Of a stretch of DNA of 64,000 bases, positions 41,545 to 53,500 are shown piece after piece. The notes under the pieces are model-generated. The model saw only the letters and a list, made by a program, of their open reading frames with translations. It ran no database searches and was not told the origin of the DNA. The first letter of the stretch is position 1; the number at the start of each line of letters is the position of its first letter. The position numbers and the translations under genes were made by a program. Origin of the DNA: Mastigias papua (Eukaryota; Cnidaria; Scyphozoa; Rhizostomeae; Mastigiidae); assembly GCA_964019165.1 (NCBI GenBank), contig OZ025274.1:16434383-16498382 (forward strand), written 5' to 3'.

Positions 41545-44500
41545 CTGAATAAAATGCAAAGAATGAGGATGGATGCACAAAATGCATCTAACAATTAATC
41601 TAGAAAGAGGAACAAATGAAATGTAGCACTGATCCTTAAAAAAATTTGAAAATACCAAGGATGAGAAGAGCAGTAATGATTAGCACTACAGGACAAATTT
41701 GAAAAAATAGCTAGAATCATGTTGTAAATTTTCATCGACACATTCTTTATTGTTAAACCATTACAAACAAAGCCATTGTTATTGCTTTTTCTCTCATTTA
41801 TCCTGCAATTCTACTCGTCGTTTCATCCTTAAAATCGTAACAAAACTGCGCTTTCCGACTAATGTTTTAAATGTACTTAAATGTAAAATACTTGAACTGG
41901 TACGTTATATAGATTTAAGTTCTCTTTAGCAGAAAGGAATTAGAATTCGAAGATATTAGCAGAAGGAAAAGCAACTTACACGTTTCCAATCTGTCAGGTT
42001 GAGGATGATAGATAAAGTCACACACGCCAATGTATTTGCCAAAAGAAATAGCATCACAAACTTCCATCGATGAGGATTATTCCTACGATGACGCCAAATG
42101 ACTTAAAAAGTATGGTGAAATTACTTTCTACGAAAAATTACATAATGGCTTAACTTTACAGATCAAAAAAGACCCAATTTAACAGTTCTGGTTCTACAAA
42201 ATATACCAGTTCAAAGAATATTATTGGCACTGATTATCAGTTTGGTTTTTTTGACTATTGTAGTTATAAATTATTTGTGCTACCATGATATTCATTTCAA
42301 TCCTTACCTTTGTATGAAAATATCATACAAATACTTTTTGGACATATGTCTCTTACAGAGCTAATGGAGATTATTGAAAATGATTGCTTTGTCACGGACA
42401 GACTTTCACAGCAGTTTTGCGTTGTTCTTCAAAAGATATGGATCTCACCTATATTTTTTACTGTCAATTCTTTTAAATAAATTAAGGACTTTCTAAATCA
42501 TAAAAAGATTCACCCTCCCTCTTTATAGTTGATCATAACCTCGATTTTAAGTTGTTTTTAAGGACTGAGTGGACACCAGCTCATTTTCCGTTACTATAGC
42601 TTCTCGTAGAGACCTCTAACAAGTCACATAGAAATATCAAACAAAACAAATTAATGAAAAATACCAAAATTATTCAGCTTTTAAAGCTGAATAATACCAA
42701 TACTTCATAAAATAATTGTTTTTGCAAAAGTTCATGAAGAATAATGAAAAAGTAAATTCCTCCTTTATCCCGGACGGAAATTTTTTCCAAGTGCATTTCT
42801 TAATAAATTTCATTAGAACCAGAAAACAAATACCACTAAGGTAAGAACCATTTAAAACTGATCATCATCAGAACTCATAATGTCATCTTGACCATAAGAT
42901 ATGAATTGAAGAATAAGAGAATATCCTTAGTAAGTTGTGTTTAAATAAAAGTCTGCTCAAGATGGATTACCAAAATACATATGATGTATCTGTAAGGTTC
43001 CTTGACTTCAAAGCATCAGTTAAAGCCATTTGTAAAAAAAATCACAGAGTTGCCAAGAAATTCCAATACCATTACCAAAAAGTTAATCAGGCCAAAACAC
43101 AAATTATCACAGTGGTGACATGCAACTTGCGTCAGAATTACAGCGCCAATGGTGATGGTGATCAATGATGAATCAAGAAGAAAGTTTTCTTAAGTCGGTA
43201 GTACCAGTAGTGATGAAAATACGAGAAAAATTAGTTACTGCAAATTTGTGAGAAAAGCGATAAGGTCTTAAGTAAATAGGAAGAAAATTCAGTTGCCATC
43301 ATCCAGCAGCTGAGCTCTTTTAGGAGAATTTAAGAATGAAAATGACGACATCAAGTTGGCAAAAAATCAAAAGATAGAGTTGGTAGCAACACTGCAATGT
43401 AAAAACACTCCAAAATAAGCAGTTTGCTAGTATTACAATATAAAAACACACAGAATATAACTAAATCCATTAACATATTACTACAGTAATAGCCCGCGTA
43501 TAAGAACCTGTTATGGCAAAATTTTCATTTTAAGCCCCCTGTACAAAAGAACCTATTTAGGCTTAAGTTTTTGGCTAGGTTCTTATCACTGGGGTTGCAG
43601 ATTAAAGTAAATTGACAGAACTTTTTCCTTCAGGCTTAAGCGTTTTTCATTTGTCTTTATTGCCGTAATTTGTTATGAATTGAGAATCAACATTAAGTTT
43701 TGAGTTTTATGTAGAACATCTTGGTAAGAAAGTTCTCTTCAATTTTTATAAAATATGTATATATATTGTACATACACTGAACTGTGCATAGGCATTGTCT
43801 TAAGATACAAAAAAGAATTGATATATACTGTATTATGAGATGATAATCATGACATATATGTCATATACCAATGAAATTGGTGTGAACATATAAGAACCTA
43901 TCTTAAGAACCATTGTAGCCTAGATTTACTTTAAGTACCATTTACATAAGAACCCATTTAGGCTAAATTGAAAAATTCAGGTTCTTATACGCGGGCTATT
44001 ACTGTATTAGAAATCATAAAATTTTTATGGCTTAAAACAGCGAGACAGACGGCAACTAAATGGGCTTTCTGGATTTGATAGAGGGTAACTTAAAACTTTT
44101 GCTATGCTGAAGCTTGCAGGATAAAGCTGCTGACTTGGCAGCATAAAAGGTTTTCATTCAAGAAATGTCACGGATGGAATTCACGTACGGAACAAAACAA
44201 ATGTAAACATTTCTAAGCCAAAAATAACTTATGCTCATCAAACTTTTTATCCATCGTCTGTCACAATAGAACAGCATGAACAACCAGGTGAAAGATCTCT
44301 CAAGATTTTTATCACGATGTCAATCAAGGGTTTATCAACATGCATTGAATTTCATCTCTTGCCCTATTCCCTCTTTAAAAACCAAAACTGAGAAATTCTA
44401 AAAATACTCTAAAGCATTTAAATCGAACTTAATTCCTCTTCAAGAAACAATAAAACTTAGACAATGGGGCATTTCAAATTTTTTGGCTCAGAGGTTGACC

Positions 44501-47500
44501 AGTTTTCAATAATCACCTAATTGCGAACACCGCTTGTAGGAACAAATTGTCGAGCTCCTAACTTCTGCTAGCAATATTGGTGCAAATCGATTTGTTGACT
44601 ATTCTTTCAAAGCAACTATACTTCTGGATCGTATTCAAGTCTTTAGATAAGGATGGGTCTAACAGAAAAGCATTTGAAATGGTGTAGATATCGATCGGTA
44701 TTATCCATTTGGCAGGTAATTATTAGATTTATTACAAACAACAACAACAGATTTAACACTTGTTTAGGTCTCTAAGTAAGAGAAATACGGTTAAGTATAA
44801 CGTATAGGTATGGTAGGCTAGAATAAAATTACAAGGTTTAATTTGCAACAATAAAAACAAGCCTATATCAGAGAAAGAATGTCAGAAAGGGAACTTACAT
44901 CATCAAGACACTGTCATTGATGTGGTTCGAGTTAGAAAGAAGGTCAGAAAGGGAACTTACATCATCAAGACACTTTCATTGATGTGGTTCAAGTTGGAAA
45001 GCAGGTCAGAAAGGGAACCTACATCATCAAGACACTGTCATTGATGTGGTTCAAGTTAGAAAGAAGGTCAGAAAGGGAACTTACATCATCAAGACACTCT
45101 CATTGATGTGGTTCAAGCTCGAAAGCAGGTCAGAAAGAGAACCTACATCATCAAGACACTGTCATTGGTGTGGGTCGAGTTAGAAAGAAGGTCAGAAAGG
45201 GAACTTACATCATCAAGACACTTTCATTGGTGTGGTTCAAGCTAGAAAGCAGGTCAGAAAGGGAACCTACATCATCAAGACACTTTCATTGATATGGTTC
45301 GAGTTAGAAAGAAGGTCAGAAAGGGAACTTACATCATCAAGACACTTTCATTGGTGTGGTTCAAGCTAGAAAGCAGGTCAGAAAGGGAACCTACATCATC
45401 AAGACACTGTCATTGATGTGGTTCAAGTTAGAAAGAAGGTCAGAAAGGGAACTTACATCATCAAGACACTGTCATTGATGTGCCTCGAGTTAGAAAGCAG
45501 GTCAGAAAGGGAACTTACATCATCAAGACACTGTCATTGATGTGGTTCAAGTTAGAAAGAAGGTCAGAAAGGGAACTTACATCATCAAGACACTGTCATT
45601 GATGTGCTTTGAGTTAGAAAGCAGGTCAGAAAGGGAACCTACATCATCAAGACACTGTTATTGATGTGGTTCAAGTTAGAAAGAAGGTCAGAAAGGGAAC
45701 TTACATCATCAAGACACTTTCATTGATGTGCTTCGAGTTAGAAAGCAGGTCAGAAAGGGAACTTACATCATCAAGACACTGTCATTGATGTGCTTCGAGT
45801 TAGAAAGAAAGAGGCAAAATTTAAAATTTAAGGCTTTTCAGAAAATTAAGATCAATCGCAAAAATTTGAATAATTAGTGGAAATCGAAGGCATGACTCAA
45901 ATGACTTTGTAAACTGTAACTCAAGAAGAATAATTAGAGGCAATATGACACAGAAAAAACAAAGTAGGGTACGAAATCGGCAGGATCTTTCAAAGGTGAA
46001 AACTTTACCATACAATTAGATAATTGGAAGAATTTCTCAGAACAGAGATTATTTACGAGACAATTTGCAAAGTTGTGTTAGTGAATGTTCGTTAAAGTCT
46101 ATGCCAGCATACAAAATGATAACTGACCTTGTCAGTGGGAAATTTTGAGCGCTTCACTCCCAATATTCGTCAGTATATGTCGAGGTCTCTTCTCGCACGC
46201 ACAAAGTACTTTGAATAAGTTTTGTTTTTCTATTGTACTATGAAGGACTTTCCGAGCCAAACCCACCACAAATTTCAGAATTTATGTAACACAAAGATTA
46301 ATAAATCATGTTGAAAAATCAATCCTGATGAAACTAAAAGCGAAACGTCAATGAGGAGTGCGTCATATTTTCTTACTAAGCAGGCCCGTAGACACTAAGG
46401 GGGGCAGGGGGGGGCTTTGCCCCCCAATAATTCACCGAGGTTGTATATAGAAGTATACTACACTGTACTTTTTAATCATTTTTGAACCTAGAAGCACCAT
46501 AACACAGATATATGGCATGCAGATATCTTAATTTTGTTGTACGACAAACTGTTAACCTTTTTTCAGTGATGACCCGAGTGTTGTTGTAAGAGTATCTAAG
46601 AGTTTCTGCTTGTGTAGATGGCAACCCTTTCAGGAAATAGGGCATTGTTCCTTTGAATGCATTCCATGTAGCCCATGCCAGATATCTGAGGGTGAGAATT
46701 GTCTTTTCTGCAATGTGTTGGTAAGAGATAGTTTTGCCTCAATCATTCGTGTACTTTCACGTAGTACTAAAGAGAAAAGATGGTTTAGCTTTTTCCTTTG
46801 TCGTTCTAAATCTTCAAATTTCGATGAAACTAGGTTGACTCCTTTTTTGTAAGAACAATTTATAAGACCAACAGCCTCAAAATTGGTGGGAAATTAAGAA
46901 AAAGTTAAGAACAAATTGAGGCTGAAGTACTATCGTAAAATGTATTTTTGCACAAAGATGCATACATTGTCCAATAATATATTAACATGAAATGTCATTC
47001 CCTCGTAAAATAATACCTGTTTCATAAGCTTCTAATAGTATCTTGCATATTGTTTAATGTCTAAATAGTCCACATCCCAAAAATTTAAGAACAAATTTCA
47101 TGAACAATTTAGCGTCAACAATTTAGAAAAAATTAGGAACAGCCAGCCTTAACCTCAATTTTACTGGTTCTTATAAAAAAGAGTGCAAAGGAGCCAGTTT
47201 CTCCATCTTAGCATGACAATCAATGATGGAAACTGCTACATTCTATTCTGCAGAAGGGCGTTTTCCGACATTCTGGAGGGCGTTACTTTGAGAAATTTAT
47301 CTGGGAGCAGGCCCCCAGACCCCAGTTTTCATCAGAAAGCCTATCAAAAACCACTATTTTGACATATACTTATGTATAACAAGTGGCGTCCCCCCGAAGG
47401 ATTCTAACTTTACTTCTACATCTGCGCCTCCCCCTAATCCGGCCGGTTCAGCTGTCTACGGGCCTGCTAAGTATATATGAATTTATATATTTGTATATTT

Positions 47501-50500
47501 ATTCAGCACTGCTCACTACTTCGGTAGTTTGAGCACTCGGTGAGTGTACTACAGCATTTGACTGCATTCACGCTCAACTGAGCTGCATCGATGAGACATA
47601 AATGGTGAGTGCAGCACCATGCAAGAATGGCTGCTGAAAGCAGCCGAGGGCCTAGTCTAGAAAATTTACAATTACATAGCAGAAGCGTCGTGCTGTACGG
47701 GCTTCTTCCATCTTAAGTTAGGCGGGAAAATGTTCGTCAGTTTGTCGAGTTTCGAAGCAGAACAAACTGCCAAAGAAAATTGATATTCAGTCTACAGAAA
47801 AATTTACAAAATTTTGAAGGAATGCCATCAAAAGCATGGGCAATTTATACAAACCGGATTTAAAACGGTAAGAATTGATGAAGCCATAGAAATTCAACTT
47901 CAGCCAGAAAACGCTCAGGAAGCAAATATAAGTACATAAACCTATTCACAAGTGACAAAAAACATGAGGCAGGCAAACGCGAAATGAGTGATGAGTGATT
48001 TTTGTGCTGAATATGAAAATAATATGAGTGGTTTTTTCTTTCCGCTGTATTTTGGATATTTGTTCTCGAAAACGGATTTCACTCGAGAAATTGGCTAGTG
48101 TTGACATGTATTGTTTATAACAAACTAGGTATGTTTCGTCAGTTTAATACTAAACATTTCTTAAAATGGTCAGATTTTTAGTTGTCAGTTAGCTTAGTTC
48201 AATCTCAGAATTTATGTTCTGATGAGCATAGGCTTCATTGATAAGTTTGGTCAGCTTTGTCCGAAAATGTGTGTTCGAAATATCCAAAGTTTGTCGGAAA
48301 ATTTATCGCCGAAAATTTTTGTCCGAAATTTATCCACTGACAATTTTTGCTAGTATTATCTCATGCTGCAAGTTATTGCAAACAAACTGAAACTGATAAG
48401 TAAACTACGAAAACCATATACCTCCAGTGATCGAGAATTCCACCAATCACAAAATTACATATGCCAATGCCTATCATTTGCACTGACGTCATAATACCCA
48501 AAGCAGTTCCTAACATTGGCTGGTCAACTACCAATGGGACAGATGGCCATAAACTTGCCTAAAGAAAAGATAAATTTAACAACAACCAAGTTGCAAATCC
48601 ATTTCCCAATAGTCACATTAAAAAAGTTACAAGAATATCAAATCTGTGGAGTGGTACTAGCTATATAGTTACAGAGTAATAGATCAATGGATTGTCTGTT
48701 TGAATTAACTAATGCCGTGTTCACATTGCAAAAACTAACCCAGATTCGCCCCAGGATTAAATAACTTGGATTCGACCCTGTTTTGTTCATGCGGCGTAAG
48801 CTCGAAAGTGTGTGTGAACATAAAACTGGGGCAAACCAGGGTTAGGTAGTCTGCATCGCAAGCGCAGAGGGTACATCATCATCACCATCATCACCATCCG
48901 CCTGGTAGATAGTAGTCTATCAGTCAGTTGTCGAGCTCCTTATGAATTGTCTCTACTCCATTCGGTCATCATACCGTCCTTCTGCATGCACATCATGTAA
49001 TGTTGTACCTCTCCTCACTAACGCCCGTTGTATTCCTTCAATCCATCTTTTTCTAGGTTTTCCAACTGGTCGTTTTCCTTGGGTGTCCATAACAAAGCCT
49101 TTTTAGGGTATTTTCTGTCCGACTTTCTCATGACATGTCCGTACCATTGCAAACAATGTTATTTTCTCAATGGTATCTAATAATGGCTCCACCTTAAGTT
49201 CTGCTCTTATTGCTATGTTTCGTATCCTATCCTTTCTTGTGACTCCCTTTATAGTCCTGAGGATACGCATTTCTGCTGCTTGTATTTTTGATTCAGTTCT
49301 TGTTGTCAGGGACCAGCATTCACTTCCATACAGTACTATTGACTTTAATATTGTGTTATAAATTATAAGTTTGCAATTCCTATTAATGTTCTTGTCCTTT
49401 AATAATGGGTACACAAGTCTTACTTTATTGTCATATTTCATAATTCGCTTGTCAATTTCCATTTCCTGGGTATTTTTTGAATCCAATTTTATACCTAGGT
49501 ATGTATATTCTTTCATTTGGTTTAATTTATCTCTTCTAAGGTATAAATCATACACTTCACTAACTCGATTGATAGACATAAATTCAGTTTTCCCTTTGCT
49601 GATATTAATTTTCATTCCTTTATGTGGCATTTCATGATGCCATTTATGTAAAATTTCTTGTAAATCTGTGATGGAGTCCGCCACTACAACCACGTCATCT
49701 GCATATGCCAATATTTCCTCATGAAATCTTTCCACTCCAATGACCCTCAGGCATTTGTCCATAAAAAGTATGAAAAGGAATGGCGATATCACATCACCCT
49801 GTTTAGCTCCAGTCATGATTTCAAACCATCCACTCTCTGACCCTGGGTTTCTTACTTTACAGCTATTCGTTAAATACATATTTTTTATTATCCGTACTAC
49901 CTTTGGTGGTATAGGATAGTATTCATCTGAAATCGTCTCCCATAGGGCTTGTCTATTAACTCTAGAAAAGGGATTTTCCATGTCGATGAATAATGCAAAT
50001 TTTTCTTTTCCCCATTCCCAGCTCTTGTCAAGTAGCATCTTTATTGTGAAGATTAGGTCTATCGTGTTCTTTCCTGGTCTAAATCCGTGCTGCGATTCTC
50101 CAATGATGCTTTCAATAAGCGTTCGCAATCCGTTCTCGATAATTCGCCCGTACATTTCCACGCATGTGACAACAGTGTAATCCCTCTGTAATTTCCACAA
50201 TCTGTTTTGTCTCCCTTTTTTCCATATAGGGCATATAATTCCCTTTTGCCAATCACTTGGTATTGTTTCTGTATTATTTGCTATGTTGAATAATTCCAAC
50301 ATTTTCCCCCAAAATTGTGGTCCTGCTGCTTGGTATAGTTCGATTGATGTACAGTCCTCTCCTGCAGCTTTGTCCTTTCTCATTTTTGTCAGTGCCCTGT
50401 TGAATTCATCTCTCGTTATTGGATCACCATTCTGGCTTAATGTCTTGCATGGCATGTTTCTCGGTTCTTGTACATCACCAGCATTTAGCAGTTCTTCCAA

Positions 50501-53500
50501 ATATTCCCTCCATCTCTCTGCAATATCCTCTGATTTCACTAACAAATTGTCTTCCTTGTCTTTGATGGCATAAGCTATTTCCTTGCCCCCTTTTCGATAA
50601 TTTCTCGCAAGATTGTATAACAATTTTCTTGTTCCTTCAAGATCCCTATTCAGCTCATCTCCTATTTTCTTCCAGGCTTTTGAATTTTCTGATATTTTGA
50701 TCTTTTCTGTTTCCCCTTCGTGTCTCTATGTAAATTTTCTCTTCGCAGAGGGTACACTTTAAGGAAAGTGGTGAGCAAAATTAAAAAGAAATTGCTTTAT
50801 TGCTCTGCAGGCAGATTTTTGCTCTGCAATGTGTGCTTTTCATGAGGAGTATGATTTGAAAAGGTGATCAATACTGCGAAGAAAGTGGCCTAAATATCTA
50901 TCAATGTGGCAAACTCTTCATCCACCAATATTGATCCTCGATCTGTTTCTCTCAAACCAACCTAGGGCGATCCCACCTCAAAATGATGGGGTAGATTACC
51001 CGGGGCGAACCCAGGATAGTTGCGTTCACACGACAAAGAACTAATCTGGATCAGCTAAATCCGGGGCGAACCTGGGTTAGTGTTTGCCATGTGAATACGG
51101 CATATGGTAAAAATTTTCCAATGATTTTCAGACAGTTAAAACTCAAGATTCAATCATCACATAACAAGTATAAAAAGACAGGTATTGAAAATCAACTATT
51201 ATATTCAACAATTTACGAAGGATCTTAGATCATCATTGAATGAATGTGCAATTCTGAATCACAAACCGAATAAAAGCCACCACCAAAAATGAATTGCATT
51301 GAAATAAGGAAATTAAACTAGAAGATAAAACAAAACATACAGCAGCAACTGAATACGTGCAACCAAGCCAAATCATAGTAATTAATGGATGAACAGCTTT
51401 TGTGAAAGACAATATGCCAAAAACAGGAATTGTCAAAACAGAGCAGGATGTTGAAAGAATTCCACGCATACCAAATTGATCCTAATGAAAGAAGGACTGT
51501 TGAGTAAAAATTCAAGTATTTCATCACATTATTAACATGGACTAACGACGCAATCAACTGTACTCAATCATGTCATCTACATCTTCTGTCCTCAATGACA
51601 ATTAGAAATAAAATCCTCTGTTTGTGTACAACTGTTTCAGTTTTGATAAAACATTGATCAGATTCCAAAGAAACTCTAACTAAAAACCTTATGGTGTCAA
51701 GCAAAGAAGTTAGAAGTCCATAAAATAACGAAGTAGCAACTAGAATCAATGGAACTTGGGATACGAGTCAATTTTCAATATTAGCATGCGCCTTCAATAA
51801 AAGCAAATGATATAGAAAGACATACAAGAGATAGAGCCCAGGTGCTAACACAAACATCATTTTTCTTGAGGAAAATGCAGCAAAATATTAGAAAAAATAA
51901 GTAAATACTTAGAAATAATTGACAACTCACAATAATAAATCCCATTCCTGGTGATAAAACCATGGACACATCGTAGACAGCTCCAGCAATATAAGATCCC
52001 TTGTTTTTATTGTACTTGTAGGTTTCTTGTATGAAGTCACTGCAACGAAATGGCAATACAATGAGCAAACGCTGACCGTAAATTAAAAGGTCTGAGCTTT
52101 CGATGAGGTAATAAAAGGAAAGCATTTGTATTATATGCAAGAACTGGCCTATGTTTTGCAAATTACAAAATACACGGTTTACCACATGCTTACCATATCT
52201 TACCACATGGATTTTGAAACAAGGTTTAAATGACAAGGAAAATAAGCCAATTCACAGAAATGTAAAGAGAACAGAAGGAGCTTTGGAAGTGAAGAAAATC
52301 ACAACGGAAGACAAAGGAGAAACTATAGGGAAGAAGAGGAGGCAAAGGCAAAGTAAATAGAAGTTGAAGGGAAAGGCAAACAGAAAGATAAAGGAAATAC
52401 AGGAGAGAAAAGGACAGAAATGAAAATGGGGAGATGCAGGGAATAAAAGCAGGTGAGAGAACAAACCTCGCATCGGCCACAAAAGGAAACACTCCATTAT
52501 AAAAAAACATGGTTGTAAATACCAGCAGCCAAAACTGCGCACGTAGATATTTCACATCGCTGATTCGCTAGAAAACATGTAGAGGAGAGTAAATAATGAA
52601 AGATTTACCAAATTCGTATCATCTACTTCTTGTCCAGTTCTACTAACACCCAATGTGGATTTTTGATGCCCTTATACATACTGTGTAAGGGAGAAAGGAA
52701 GTTAAAATTCGTTATGGGGTGCAAGAAGGGGCAGCTATTTTGCTCAATTGTCTTCATTTGGCAAGTCGGTCAAATTCTTTCTTTCCAATAGCCTTATCTT
52801 CTTGGTAATAGTATTTTTCTGAAACTTCATTGCTTCAGGTTTGTAAAGATACAATCCTCAATAACAGAAGGCAACTTGATCTGGATGGTTAGCAACTAAT
52901 ACCAACCCAAATATATATATTACAAAACAGGTAGAACAGTAATATACATGGATTCATTAAGTAAGAAAACCGGTTTGGCCCATGGATTATTAGTAAGTAG
53001 TTCGGACCATAATTGTAGTTACTTTTCAACATGAGCAACTCTTTCATTAGCAATGTCTGATGATATAATAAGACATGACACACAAATTGTTGTTGTTAAT
53101 GTTAAAACCAAATTGCATGGGATCAGATTGCATTGGTGATCTCTGTTTCTATTAGACGATCAAACAAAACTGTTCTGAAATAATGTTCTCAAGTCTTTCC
53201 AAGGCAACTGGCAATGGAGAAATGTTCCTATGGTAATGAATTGGTGTTCTACTCCTAGGCGTGTAGTTTTGGGCAAATATGATTGTGACAACGAAGCTTA
53301 GGTGCTTTGTTTGAAACAAGTTGAAAAGAAATGAGAATGTATTTCAAATAGCTTAATTCAAAATGGTTTGGCTTAAAACTTAAGTGGACTCAAATTTGTA
53401 AAATAAGCCAAATAGTTTGACTTTCTATTAATCTCTGCCATTAGATTTTTACCAATGTCAAGAAAGGAATCATTCAAAACGCTTGTTGACCTCAAATGCA

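Larger units (their letters stand above)
48713..51102. mobile_element. MITE-like element interrupted by a LINE
   Basis: TIRs of about 46 bp: left tgccgtgttcacattgcaaa, right its near reverse complement, continuing through actaaccca and gccccggat. Without the nested LINE and its duplicated target it is about 0.5 kb. The target duplication of the element itself is unclear. Lies in an MFSD1 intron. Confidence 0.75.

Noticed and set aside
44879..45810. CRISPR-like direct repeats
   Set aside because: Regular 62-bp periodicity without unique spacers, in a eukaryotic intron; it is a tandem array.
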